NCBI RefSeq assembly: GCF_030811215.1
Contig: NZ_JAUSQM010000001.1
Coordinates: 3,286,001 to 3,350,000, forward strand
DNA from: Nocardioides massiliensis
GTDB lineage: Bacteria; Actinomycetota; Actinomycetes; Propionibacteriales; Nocardioidaceae
DNA: 64,000 nucleotides
Reading direction: 5' to 3'
The notes beneath the pieces are model-generated. The model ran no database searches and was not told where the DNA came from. It saw nothing but the letters and a program-made list of their open reading frames with translations. The position numbers and the translations under genes were made by a program. Shown piece after piece: positions 9,790 to 18,044 of this stretch. Within the stretch, counting starts at the first letter, position 1, and each line of letters starts with the position of its first letter.

Positions 9790-10538
9790 CGCTTCCGCAG
9801 CACGAGTGCGAGGTTCCACGTCACCACCTCACGCAGGACCGGGACGCGTAGCACCCAGGTCGCCCAGGCGGGGTGATAGCGGGGCACGGTGGCCACGACC
9901 TCCGCTGCTTGTTGCGTGCGCGCCCACCGCAGGCCCTCGGCGGTCGTCACGGCGAACAACGACTCGCCGTACTTGTTCTTCGGGTCGTGGCCGTGACGGC
10001 GGCGGTATCGCGCGCGGGCGCGCGCGCCCCCCAGGTAGTGCCAGGGAGATGTCTCGTGCCCACCCCAGGGTCCGAACCACACCGTGTAGCTGATGAACAC
10101 CAGTCCGCCGGGACGGGTGACCCGCAGCATCTCCTCCGCCATGCGCCACGGTTCGGCCACGTGCTCGAGCACGTTGGAGGAATAGCACAGGTCGAAGGAG
10201 TCGTCCGCGAACGGCAGCTGCATCCCGCTGCCCACCACGGTGCCGGGGAGGATCTCTCCCAGACCCGACAGTTCGCCGACGTCGGCATCCAAGGAGAAGT
10301 ACGTCGCCCCGGCGCGCTGGAACGCCTCGTGGAAGTAGCCCGGCCCCCCACCGACGTCGAGCATCACCGCACCGTCGAGCCGGGTGTAGCGCGTCACCTG
10401 GCCCACCGAGTCACGGGCCAGTGCACCGTAGAACCGCCCGGGGTCGGACTGCTCGACGCGGAAGTCGCGGAACAGTCGTACTGACCGGCCGAGAGTGGCT
10501 GCCCAGCGTGTGGCGGGGGACGTCACGGAGCCAGGCAC
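9786..10538 (-). CDS. class I SAM-dependent methyltransferase, envelope locus
   Basis: 250 aa. Motif I is VMLDVGGGPGYFHEAF. It is followed by SLDADVGEL, the LPFADDSFDLCYSSNVLEHV segment of Methyltransf_11 proteins, and RVTRPGGLVFISYT. It ends at a GTGA overlap with the AftD-type gene and so is probably co-transcribed and coupled with it, which suggests a glycan or lipid-carrier substrate; the true substrate is unknown. GTG 10538 is six bases after a TAGGGT box. An alternative GTG lies four codons downstream. Confidence 0.85.
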   Translation of the reverse strand: MPGSVTSPATRWAATLGRSVRLFRDFRVEQSDPGRFYGALARDSVGQVTRYTRLDGAVMLDVGGGPGYFHEAFQRAGATYFSLDADVGELSGLGEILPGTVVGSGMQLPFADDSFDLCYSSNVLEHVAEPWRMAEEMLRVTRPGGLVFISYTVWFGPWGGHETSPWHYLGGARARARYRRRHGHDPKNKYGESLFAVTTAEGLRWARTQQAAEVVATVPRYHPAWATWVLRVPVLREVVTWNLALVLRKR

Positions 10539-10544
10539 GCGAGG

Positions 10545-10550
10545 ACCCTA
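10545..10550 (-). promoter_or_regulatory. -10 box TAGGGT, leaderless start of methyltransferase-aftD
   Basis: TAGGGT (minus strand) is six bases before GTG 10538. It mirrors the box at 10588-10593 that serves the divergent glycosyltransferase, giving a symmetric pair of leaderless promoters in a 61-base gap. Confidence 0.6.
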
Positions 10551-10587
10551 CCCGAGCAAACCGGCGCGCACGGTGAATCGTGCGGGC

Positions 10588-10593
10588 TAGGGT
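10588..10593 (+). promoter_or_regulatory. -10 box TAGGGT, leaderless start of GT4 gene
   Basis: TAGGGT with six bases to GTG 10600 and no Shine-Dalgarno sequence. Confidence 0.6.
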
Positions 10594-10599
10594 GCGCCG

Positions 10600-11751
10600 G
10601 TGCTCGAATCGCCATCATTGACAGGTCGTCACGTCCTCTTCCTCAGCTGGCGCGACACGCGCAATCCCGAGGGCGGAGGAGCCGAGCGCTACCTCGAGCA
10701 GATCGCCGCCGGCCTGGTCGCGCGCGGTGCCCGCGTCACGATCTTCGCCGCCGCGCACGCTGCCGCGCCGCCCGAGGAGGAGCGCGACGGCATCCGGTTC
10801 GTGCGCGCCGGGTCGAAGACGACGGTCTATCTCGCCGGCATCATGCGTCTGCTGCGGGGGCGCTTCGGCCCGGTCGACGTGGTTGTGGACGTCCAGAACG
10901 GCTTGCCGTTCTTCAGCCGCCTCGTCACGCGGGCACCCGTCGTCGTCCTCGTCCACCACGTCCACCGCGAGCAGTGGCCGGTCGTCTATCCCGGCCGAGC
11001 CGGCCAGGTCGGCTGGTGGATCGAGCGGTGGCTGGCACCGCGGGTGTACCGCAGGTGCCAGTACGTCGCGGTCTCCCACGCGACGAAGGCGGAGCTGGCC
11101 GAACTCGGCGTCGCGCCGGAGCGCGTCGCCGTCGTGCACAACGGCACCGAGCCGTTGCTCGCAGCATCGGTGGGCAAGGCGCCGACCCCGACGGTGGCGG
11201 TCGTGGGCCGGCTCGTCCCCCACAAGCAGGTCGAGCACGCCGTGGACGCGGTTCTCGCGCTCCGTCCTGAGTTCCCCGACCTCGTCCTGCACGTCGTGGG
11301 CGACGGATGGTGGGACGCGAACCTGCGGGAGTACGTCGCCGAGCGCGGGGCGCACGACGTCGTCCGCTTCGAAGGGCACGTCAGTGAGCAGCGCAAGCAC
11401 GAGCTCTACGGCCGCGCCTGGGTCCTGGCCCTCCCCTCGTTGAAGGAGGGGTGGGGCCTGGTCATCGGCGAGGCCGGCACGCACCGGACCCCGACCGTCG
11501 CCTACCACGCGGCGGGCGGCACACAGGAGTCCGTGCAGCACGACTACTCCGGGATCCTCGTCGACGACGAGGAGGAGTTCACAGCCGCGCTCGGCCGGCT
11601 GCTGCGCGACACGCGGCTGCGTGAGCGGCTCGGGGCGGGCGCCGAGGACCGGAGCCGGATCTTCTCGTGGGAGCACGCCCAAGCGGCCTTCGGGCGGGTA
11701 CTCAAAAGTGCCCTGGCCGGCGAGCTCGTCGAGACTCGCGACCAGGGCTAG
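10600..11751 (+). CDS. family 4 glycosyltransferase (GT-B fold)
   Basis: 383 aa retaining glycosyltransferase of the GT4 type. The N-terminal acceptor domain has WRDTRNPEGGGAERYLEQIA, the usual glycine-rich loop. The C-terminal donor domain has VAVVGRLVPHKQVEHAVDA, VVGDGWW, and the E-x7-E motif region SLKEGWGLVIGEAG. Cytoplasmic, probably using a nucleotide-sugar donor to extend a lipid-linked or envelope glycan. It is divergent from the methyltransferase-aftD unit and convergent with the DUF2613 gene ten bases away. Confidence 0.88.
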   Translation: MLESPSLTGRHVLFLSWRDTRNPEGGGAERYLEQIAAGLVARGARVTIFAAAHAAAPPEEERDGIRFVRAGSKTTVYLAGIMRLLRGRFGPVDVVVDVQNGLPFFSRLVTRAPVVVLVHHVHREQWPVVYPGRAGQVGWWIERWLAPRVYRRCQYVAVSHATKAELAELGVAPERVAVVHNGTEPLLAASVGKAPTPTVAVVGRLVPHKQVEHAVDAVLALRPEFPDLVLHVVGDGWWDANLREYVAERGAHDVVRFEGHVSEQRKHELYGRAWVLALPSLKEGWGLVIGEAGTHRTPTVAYHAAGGTQESVQHDYSGILVDDEEEFTAALGRLLRDTRLRERLGAGAEDRSRIFSWEHAQAAFGRVLKSALAGELVETRDQG

Positions 11752-11761
11752 GACGCCGGGA

Positions 11762-11920
11762 TCAGTCCCGGTCGCCGTACTGGATGAACGGCTTCTCGGC
11801 GTTGCCGGGCGAGTCGGCGGGTGCGCTCGTCTGCGAGCTGACCAAACCGAAGACCGTCGCACCGGCGATGCCGCCACCGACGACGAGTGCCGCAACGGCA
11901 CCCACAATGCTGTTGATCAC
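11762..11920 (-). CDS. small DUF2613-like membrane protein
   Basis: 52 aa, beginning MINSIVGAVAALVVGGG, with a single hydrophobic segment and then a short polar tail ending FIQYGDRD. GTG 11920 has a good Shine-Dalgarno (GGGAGGG, about six bases away). A micropeptide of this design (DUF2613, Rv0236A in Mycobacterium tuberculosis) lies beside aftD in mycobacteria, and this one is near the AftD-type gene. Function is unknown; an accessory role in arabinan assembly is a guess from position. TACAGT at 11950-11955 may be its -10 box. Confidence 0.75.
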   Translation of the reverse strand: MINSIVGAVAALVVGGGIAGATVFGLVSSQTSAPADSPGNAEKPFIQYGDRD

Positions 11921-11949
11921 GCTGACCCTCCCTCAAAGGTTCCGAGCGG

Positions 11950-11955
11950 ACTGTA
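11950..11955 (-). promoter_or_regulatory. possible -10 box TACAGT for DUF2613-like gene
   Basis: TACAGT on the minus strand about 30 bases before GTG 11920, leaving room for the visible Shine-Dalgarno. A weak, single-box prediction. Confidence 0.3.
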
Positions 11956-11970
11956 GCAACCCCGGTGCCC

Positions 11971-13665
11971 TCAGCGAGCAGAATCGCGCATCCGGCGTCG
12001 CACCGTCCCGACGACCCATCCGGTGGCGCCGACCGCGAGCAGACCGACGTACGCCGCCCACGCGACGACGACCGCCGCCCCACCGTCGCCGCGCGGAGGC
12101 TCCGTGACCGGTCCCGGCAGTCGGATGGCGGCGGCCCAGCGCCCGTCGTGGACCACCTCGCCGGCCAGCTCCGGCACCGGCCCCGGGGCGGTCCGGTCGA
12201 CCACGGCCACACCCACTCCCGCCTCCGCCAGCCCCGCGCTGCGCTCGGCCGGCGTCGGGGCGGCCAGGGCAGCCGCGACCTCCCGGGCACGGGGATCCTC
12301 ACCGGGGATCGTCGTGCCCGCGACGATCAGCTCGTCGTTGGTGACCGCGTCCGGGTGGAGGTAGCGGGGCAACGGGTCGAGGACGGTGCGGCCGTCGTTC
12401 CAGTCCGGCGCACGGAAGGCGCTGAACGGCAGCAGCACCACGTCGGTCCCTCGCGCGTCGCCGACGGCACGCCGCAGATCGGCGTACTCCGGGGGGTAGG
12501 ACACGGCGTCCAGGCGACCGGACAGCCCGAGGGCGGCGTCCGGGAGGAGCGCAACGGGGTGGACCACGAGTCCCGCCGCGAGGACGACGCGCGGGACCGG
12601 CGCGAGCTCCGGGCTCAGCAACCGGGTCACCCCGTGGGCGACGAGCACGGTGGCGAGGGGCACGCACAGACCGAGCAACCGGGAGCCGTCGCGCAGGAGC
12701 CCGACACCGGGGACGCTCGCGGCGAGGTGCCCGAGGAGGTCGGGGGCAGCCCAGGTCAGCACCGCGAGCGACCACCCGACGGCCCAGACCGCGACCAGCG
12801 CCCACCGGCGACGCCCCTCCTCCTGGCGCCACCAGGACCGTGCCCCGAGCGCGGCGAGTGCGAGCAAGACCACCAGCGCGACCCAGGCCAGCACGCTCTC
12901 GCGGGAGGCGGGGACCACCTCGCTGTTCCACACGCCCCCGAGTCCCAGTGCGGTCAACGGGGCCGGGAGCCCTCCCTCGCCCGCGAGCGCGAACAGGTCG
13001 GCGTTGCTCGTCCCGCTCGTCGCGTCCGCGTGGTGCGCCAGGCCGGAGACGACCCACGGGGCGTTGGCGCACGCGACCAGCCCGAGCAGGACCAGCGTGC
13101 GGCGAGCGGACCGACCGGCACCGGCGGCGAGCACCACGACCGCCGAGGCGATGCCGGCGCTCGCGCTCAGGCTCCCCACCGGCAACAGGACGCCGAGGGC
13201 GAGCAGCGAACGCCGCGAGGCGTGGTCGCCGGACACCGCGGTGGTCACGCGCCCGGCGTGGACCACCAGCCACGGCAGCACCGCGTAGCCCACCAGCACG
13301 GGCCAGTGGCCCATGGCCAGGCGCTCGACCACGAACGGGTTCCAGATCCAGAACGTCACCGCCACCAACCGACCCGCTGTACCCAGCCGGTCGACCAGCC
13401 GGGCGGCCCCGACCGCGCCACCGACCAAGGCGCCGAGCAGGACCAGCTTCTGTAGCACCGTGCCCGGGACGACCTCGTCGAGCACCCCGACCACGGCGTC
13501 CGACGGCACGGCGCGCGGCAGCGCCGTGCCCAGCCCGAGCGCGTCGGCGCCCACCCGGAGGTCGGGCACCCAGACCATGTCGTAGGTGAGGACGTAGCCC
13601 GGCCCCAGCGCAGGCCACAACAGCAGGACCGAGAGGCAGGTCGCCCAGGCCGCAGCGAGCCTCAC
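11971..13665 (-). CDS. polytopic membrane protein, putative GT-C-like
   Basis: 564 aa with around ten to twelve hydrophobic segments. The first loop reads LTYDMVWVPDLRVGADALG, with acidic residues where GT-C enzymes keep their catalytic Asp, and is followed by FWIWNPFVVERLAMGHWPVL. The C-terminal part has a soluble stretch (VVLLPFSAFRAPDWNDGR) and a final anchor. Placed between DprE2 and the DUF2613 micropeptide, so an arabinan or envelope polysaccharide role is likely but unproven. GTG 13665 is supported by GAGGGAG upstream. No family name can be given with certainty. Confidence 0.7.
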   Translation of the reverse strand: MRLAAAWATCLSVLLLWPALGPGYVLTYDMVWVPDLRVGADALGLGTALPRAVPSDAVVGVLDEVVPGTVLQKLVLLGALVGGAVGAARLVDRLGTAGRLVAVTFWIWNPFVVERLAMGHWPVLVGYAVLPWLVVHAGRVTTAVSGDHASRRSLLALGVLLPVGSLSASAGIASAVVVLAAGAGRSARRTLVLLGLVACANAPWVVSGLAHHADATSGTSNADLFALAGEGGLPAPLTALGLGGVWNSEVVPASRESVLAWVALVVLLALAALGARSWWRQEEGRRRWALVAVWAVGWSLAVLTWAAPDLLGHLAASVPGVGLLRDGSRLLGLCVPLATVLVAHGVTRLLSPELAPVPRVVLAAGLVVHPVALLPDAALGLSGRLDAVSYPPEYADLRRAVGDARGTDVVLLPFSAFRAPDWNDGRTVLDPLPRYLHPDAVTNDELIVAGTTIPGEDPRAREVAAALAAPTPAERSAGLAEAGVGVAVVDRTAPGPVPELAGEVVHDGRWAAAIRLPGPVTEPPRGDGGAAVVVAWAAYVGLLAVGATGWVVGTVRRRMRDSAR

Positions 13666-13702
13666 GCCGTCTCCCTCACAGGGCCGGCCTCACAGCCCGA
13701 GC

Positions 13703-14461
13703 TCACAGGGGCAGCCGGCGGAACAGCGGCCGCGGGAGGTGCCGGATCGCCGACATCACGCCCCGCATCGCACCGGGGACCCAGACGATGTCGCGCCGGC
13801 GGGCGACACCGTCGACGATCGCCTCCGCCACCACCTCGGGGTCGGTCGCGAGGGGCGCATCGGCCCGCCCGGCCGTCATCTTGGTGCGGACGTGGCCGGG
13901 CCGCACCACCACGACGTGACCGCCGGAGCCGCGCAACGCCAGTCCGAGTCCGACGTAGAACGCGTCCATGCCGGCCTTGGTGGAGCCGTAGACGAAGTTG
14001 GAGCGCCGCGCGCGCTCCCCCGCGACCGACGAGAGCGCCACGATCACGCCGTGCCCCTGGCGGCGTACGAGATCTGCCAGAGGTACGCCGACGCTCACCG
14101 CACCGAGGTAGTTGACCCGGGCGTGCAGCACCGCGGACGCGTGGTCCTGCCACGCGGTCTCCTCGTCGCCGAGGACCCCGAAGGCGACGACGGCGACGTC
14201 GACGTCGCGCACCTCGGCCGCCCGACGGACCACCGCGGCGTGGGAGTCGGTGTCCTCGGCGTCGAAGTCGAGGGCCGTCGTCCGCACGCCGAGTGCCGCC
14301 AGCTCCGCGACCGCGGCGTCGCGAGGGGCACCCGGGCGAGCCGCGAGCGTGACCCAGAGCTCGGCGGAGCCACGCGCCCAGGCACGGGCGGTCGCCAGCG
14401 CGATGTCGCTGGTGCCGCCGAGCAGCAGGACGTGCTGGGGGCGACCCAGGGCGTTGATCAC
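13703..14461 (-). CDS. dprE2: decaprenylphosphoryl-2-keto-ribose reductase DprE2
   Basis: 252 aa short-chain dehydrogenase. It has the N-terminal dinucleotide site VLLLGGTSDIALATARAWA, the LSSVAGERAR strand, and the catalytic Tyr-Lys pair in FVYGSTKAGMDAFYVGL. With DprE1 it epimerises decaprenyl-phosphoryl-ribose at C2: DprE1 oxidises and DprE2 reduces the ketone with NADH to give decaprenyl-phosphoryl-arabinose. Length fits the mycobacterial enzyme (about 254 aa). The frame is open to 14530, but GTG 14461 has GGAGG six bases upstream and begins VINALGRPQHVLLLGG. It follows dprE1 by 28 bases. Confidence 0.92.
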   Translation of the reverse strand: MINALGRPQHVLLLGGTSDIALATARAWARGSAELWVTLAARPGAPRDAAVAELAALGVRTTALDFDAEDTDSHAAVVRRAAEVRDVDVAVVAFGVLGDEETAWQDHASAVLHARVNYLGAVSVGVPLADLVRRQGHGVIVALSSVAGERARRSNFVYGSTKAGMDAFYVGLGLALRGSGGHVVVVRPGHVRTKMTAGRADAPLATDPEVVAEAIVDGVARRRDIVWVPGAMRGVMSAIRHLPRPLFRRLPL

Positions 14462-14489
14462 GGTTGTCCTCCGGGGGTGGGCGAGGCGG

Positions 14490-15830
14490 TCACAGGTCGA
14501 GCCGGCGGGCGAGGTCCGAGCAGAACACACGATTCGGGTCGACGCGGTCGCGGATCCGGCGGAACTCCGCCAGGCGGGGGTAGCCGGCGGCGAGGGTCTC
14601 GGGCGACATGCGGGCGTCCTTGGCCAGGTAGTGCCGTCCGCCGGCGCCGAGGACCAGCGCGTCGAGCTCGCGCAACAGGGGCTCGAGGTCCCGGGCCGCC
14701 GGCAGGTCCATCGCCAACGTCCAGCCGCGCAGCGGGAAGGACAGCAGCCCGGGTCCCTCGTCGCCCAGCCGTTTGAGCACGGAGAGGAACGACGGGTGCC
14801 CCCGCTCCGCGATCCGTTCGAGCACGACGGACAGCACCTCGGCCGCGCGGTCCGGCACGACGAGCTGGTACTGCACGAACCCGGCCGGTCCGTAGAGCCG
14901 GTTCCAGTCGGCGATGCCGTCGAGAGGGTGGAAGAACTGCCCGACCCCCTGCAGCTCGTCGCGACGGTCGCGCGGGGCCTTGCGGAACCACAGCTCGTTG
15001 AAGGCGCGGATGGAGGTGCGGCTCACCAGACCGGAAGGCACGACGGGAGGGACGACACGCAGCGGGTCGCCAGGCACGCCGGCACCCGTCCCGCCGCGAG
15101 CGCGTGCCTCGTCGGCGCTCGCGTGCTCCCCGGTTGTCAGCACCGACCGGCCGAGGTGGCGTCCCCGGGCGAGCGTGTCGATCCAGGCCACGGAGTACGT
15201 CGCGTCGCGGTCGGCCTCCTGCATGAGCGCCATCAGCGTGGCCAGATCGTCGACGCGTCGGGTGTGCACCCGCAGCAGTGGCGACTCCACCGGCGTCATC
15301 GCCACCGTCGCCTCGGTGATCACGCCGGTGAGGCCCATCCCGCCGACCGTCGCCCAGAAGAGCTCACCGTCCTGCTGTGGCGACACCGTCCACTCGCCGC
15401 CGTCGGCCGTGACCAGACGGAGCTCGCGGACGTGGCTGCCGAAGCCACCGTCACGGTGGTGGTTCTTGCCGTGGACGTCGGTGGCGATCGCCCCTCCGAC
15501 GGTGACGTATCGCGTCCCCGGGGTCACCGGCACGAACCACCCGCGTGGGAGCGCGGCGCGGATGAGGTCGTGCAGGCTCGTCCCGGCCGAGACCCGCGCC
15601 AGACCGGTGGCCTCGTCGAGGTCGATCGACGACGGGAGCGGGGTCAGCACGTCGCCGCCGGCGTTCTGGGCGGGGTCGCCGTATGACCGTCCCAGCCCGC
15701 GCGCGATGATCCCGCGCGGTCCCGCAGCAGCGACCGCCGCCGCGACGTCGTGCACGCAGGTCGACACCGGGCGCGCGAGGGTCGGCGCGGTGCGCCCCCA
15801 ACCGGTGAAGAGCTGCTGGGCATCAGACAT
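14490..15830 (-). CDS. dprE1: decaprenylphosphoryl-beta-D-ribose oxidase DprE1
   Basis: 446 aa FAD enzyme of the vanillyl-alcohol-oxidase fold. The N-terminal half has GIIARGLGRSYGDPAQNAGG and TPGTRYVTVGGAIATDVHGK for FAD binding. The C-terminal half has GWTLAMDLP and GGRHYLAKDARM, the latter carrying the active-site Lys. It oxidises decaprenyl-phosphoryl-ribose to the 2-keto form. At the position of the cysteine attacked by benzothiazinones in M. tuberculosis (GWNVCVDFP there) this protein has Ala. ATG 15830 starts MSDAQQLFTGWGR and overlaps the ubiA stop by eight bases; the extra 39 upstream codons lie inside ubiA. Confidence 0.93.
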   Translation of the reverse strand: MSDAQQLFTGWGRTAPTLARPVSTCVHDVAAAVAAAGPRGIIARGLGRSYGDPAQNAGGDVLTPLPSSIDLDEATGLARVSAGTSLHDLIRAALPRGWFVPVTPGTRYVTVGGAIATDVHGKNHHRDGGFGSHVRELRLVTADGGEWTVSPQQDGELFWATVGGMGLTGVITEATVAMTPVESPLLRVHTRRVDDLATLMALMQEADRDATYSVAWIDTLARGRHLGRSVLTTGEHASADEARARGGTGAGVPGDPLRVVPPVVPSGLVSRTSIRAFNELWFRKAPRDRRDELQGVGQFFHPLDGIADWNRLYGPAGFVQYQLVVPDRAAEVLSVVLERIAERGHPSFLSVLKRLGDEGPGLLSFPLRGWTLAMDLPAARDLEPLLRELDALVLGAGGRHYLAKDARMSPETLAAGYPRLAEFRRIRDRVDPNRVFCSDLARRLDL

Positions 15831-16689
15831 CGAGGACTCCCAGCACGAGCGCACCGATCCACAGCACGCCGAGGCCCTGCAGCACACGGTCCTCGAGCAC
15901 GATGTCCTCGGGCTCGGCGGCCGTGCCGTCGTCGATGTCGACGGCATAGCGCAGCACGCCGACGACGAACGGTGCGATGGAGATGGTGTGCCACGGGATG
16001 CCCTCGGCCGGCGCGACCTCGAAGGCCCACAGGCTGTAGGACATCACCGTCGCACCAGCGGCCACGCCCCACACGAAGCGCAGGTAGGTCGCGGTGTAGC
16101 GGATGAGCGCGCGCCGGGTGCCGACCTCGTTGCCGAGGGTGTGCAGCTCGGAGTACCTCTTGCCGCTGACGATGAACAGTGCGCCGAACCCGGCCACCAA
16201 CAGGAACCACTGGGAGATCCGCAGGTCGGCCGCGAGTCCCCCGGCCACCGCGCGCATCAGGAAGCCGGCGGTGACGATCGAGATGTCGATGACCGGCTCG
16301 TGCTTGAGTCGGAAGGCATAGGCCAGCATCAGCACGACGTACGCCGCCAGCAGCACCGCCAGCGACCACGACGCGAGCGCGGCCAGGCCCAGCCCGACCG
16401 CGGCCAGCGCCAGCGCACCGACCAGCGCCGCCCGGACCGACAGCGTTCCGCTGGCGATCGGCCGCATGCGCTTCGTCGGGTGGGCGCGGTCGGCGACCCG
16501 GTCGGCGACGTCGTTGACGGCGTAGACCGCCGAGGAGAGCAGGCAGAACGCGACGAAGGCCAGGATCGTCGGGCCGAGGACGGCAGGCTCCCAGAGGCTG
16601 CCGGCCGCCAGGGGTGCGGCGACCACGAGGAGGTTCTTCGTCCACTGCTTCGGCCGGGCAGTGCGCAGCAGCGAGGCCAGGACGGTCAC
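15823..16689 (-). CDS. ubiA: UbiA-family decaprenyl-phosphate phosphoribosyltransferase (DPPR synthase)
   Basis: 288 aa polytopic prenyltransferase. It carries the first Asp-rich motif as NDVADRVADRAHP followed by TKRMRPIASG, the arrangement of 5-phosphoribosyl-diphosphate:decaprenyl-phosphate transferases, and about nine membrane helices. It makes decaprenylphosphoryl-5-phosphoribose, which after dephosphorylation feeds DprE1/DprE2. The partner phosphatase is not in this window. GTG 16689 lies eight bases after TAGACT and gives VTVLASLLRTARPKQWTKN. The frame's 60 upstream codons overlap the divergent flippase and are not used. Coupled to dprE1 by eight-base overlap. Confidence 0.92.
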   Translation of the reverse strand: MTVLASLLRTARPKQWTKNLLVVAAPLAAGSLWEPAVLGPTILAFVAFCLLSSAVYAVNDVADRVADRAHPTKRMRPIASGTLSVRAALVGALALAAVGLGLAALASWSLAVLLAAYVVLMLAYAFRLKHEPVIDISIVTAGFLMRAVAGGLAADLRISQWFLLVAGFGALFIVSGKRYSELHTLGNEVGTRRALIRYTATYLRFVWGVAAGATVMSYSLWAFEVAPAEGIPWHTISIAPFVVGVLRYAVDIDDGTAAEPEDIVLEDRVLQGLGVLWIGALVLGVLDV

Positions 16690-16697
16690 GACGGTGG

Positions 16698-16703
16698 AGT
16701 CTA
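16698..16703 (-). promoter_or_regulatory. -10 box TAGACT, ubiA-dprE1-dprE2 promoter
   Basis: TAGACT eight bases before GTG 16689 with no Shine-Dalgarno. It would drive the DPA operon as a leaderless or almost leaderless transcript. Confidence 0.5.
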
Positions 16704-16767
16704 GGGGCGCGGGTCGGGCCGCCGACGCAGTTCGGCGACTCTGCCGAGTCAGGGCCGATCGCGCGGT

Positions 16768-16773
16768 TAGGCT
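16768..16773 (+). promoter_or_regulatory. -10 box TAGGCT, leaderless flippase start
   Basis: TAGGCT seven bases before GTG 16781 and no Shine-Dalgarno. Confidence 0.5.
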
Positions 16774-16780
16774 GCGCGGC

Positions 16781-18043
16781 GTGACGGACGACTCCACCCG
16801 CGGTGTGCGCAGCATGATCCGCAGCGGAGCGGGGATCGCCGTGGCGATGGCGGTGATGAACGTCGGCAACTACGCCTTCACGATTCTGGCCGCACGGCTG
16901 CTCGGACCGGCGGAATACAGCGTCGTCGCCAGCCTGATGGGCCTGCTGCTGATCGTCAATGTGTTGTCGCTCGGGCTGCAGGCCACGGGTGCTCGCCGCG
17001 TGGCCGCGACGCCGGAGCGCCGTCCGGAGATCGAGGCGGGCGTGATGGCCGCGACCTACCGCTCGGCTCTCGCGCTGGGGCTGCTCTGCCTGCTCGCTGC
17101 GCCGGTGCTCTCGTGGGGCCTGGGACTCGAGGACTGGCTCGCGGCCGCCACGCTCGGGCTGGTCGCCGTACCCATCACCCTCATGGGCGGGCAGGCGGGG
17201 ATCCTGCAGGGCGAGGAGCGCTGGGCCGCGCTGGGCCTGGTCTACCTGTCCATGGGCGTCGGGCGGCTCGGCATCGGCGTCGTCTTCATGGCGATCGACC
17301 CGAGCGCCCTCTCCGCGATGCTCGCGGTGGCGGTCGGCGCCTGGCTGCCCCCGCTCGTGGGCGCGCTGGCCCTGGGTCATGTCGGCTCGCGCGCGGACCG
17401 GCGCGCGGCGACCGCCGGCGGCGTCCGGGTGCTGCAGGAGGTGGCGAGCAACTCCCACGCGCTGCTGGCGTTCTTCGCGCTCACCAACCTCGACATCGTG
17501 CTCGCCCGGGCGACCTTCGACGGGCACGAGGCCGGCCTCTACGCGGGTGGCCTGATCCTCGCGAAGGCCGTGCTGTTCCTCCCCGGCTTCGTCGTCGTCC
17601 TCGCGTTCCCGTCGATGGCCTCGCAGGGGCGCGGCGGACGCACCTATCTCAAGGGGTTGGCGACCGTCGGCGGCGTCGGTCTCGCAGCCGTGCTGGGCGC
17701 GACCTTCCTCAGCGGCCTCGCGCTGACGTTCGTCGGCGGCGCCGAGTACGTCGGCGTCGAGCGGGACCTGTGGGCCTTCGCCGTCCTGGGCTCGCTCATG
17801 GCGATGCTGCAGGTGATGGTCTACGAGGTGGTCGCCCGCCAGCACGGGTCGTCGGTCTATGTCCTGTGGGCGGGCCTGCTGGCCGTGGTGGTCGCGACCC
17901 AGATGGCGCACGACGCCGGTGAGCTGGTGCGTGCGGTGGCCGTGGCCCACGCGTCGGTGCTGCTGGTCCTGCTGGCCGTCGCCGTACGCCGTCCGGCCCG
18001 CCCCCTCGAGCTGCCCTCGGCCGCCGGGTCACCCGGACCCTGA
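16781..18043 (+). CDS. polysaccharide export / MOP-superfamily flippase-like protein
   Basis: 420 aa with about twelve hydrophobic segments. The N-terminal MNVGNYAFTILAARLLGPAEYSVVASLMGLLL is the classical start of Wzx-like oligosaccharide flippases, with the conserved RLLGPAEYS. A second matching half (FFALTNLDIVLARATFDGHEAGLYAGG) is found near residue 230. It probably moves a lipid-linked glycan across the membrane. It is divergent from the DPA genes with only a 91-base gap, which suggests a linked role. The frame is open upstream to 16661, but GTG 16781 follows a -10 box and begins the membrane protein properly. Its stop is one base from the convergent polA stop. Confidence 0.82.
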   Translation: MTDDSTRGVRSMIRSGAGIAVAMAVMNVGNYAFTILAARLLGPAEYSVVASLMGLLLIVNVLSLGLQATGARRVAATPERRPEIEAGVMAATYRSALALGLLCLLAAPVLSWGLGLEDWLAAATLGLVAVPITLMGGQAGILQGEERWAALGLVYLSMGVGRLGIGVVFMAIDPSALSAMLAVAVGAWLPPLVGALALGHVGSRADRRAATAGGVRVLQEVASNSHALLAFFALTNLDIVLARATFDGHEAGLYAGGLILAKAVLFLPGFVVVLAFPSMASQGRGGRTYLKGLATVGGVGLAAVLGATFLSGLALTFVGGAEYVGVERDLWAFAVLGSLMAMLQVMVYEVVARQHGSSVYVLWAGLLAVVVATQMAHDAGELVRAVAVAHASVLLVLLAVAVRRPARPLELPSAAGSPGP

Positions 18044-18044
18044 C

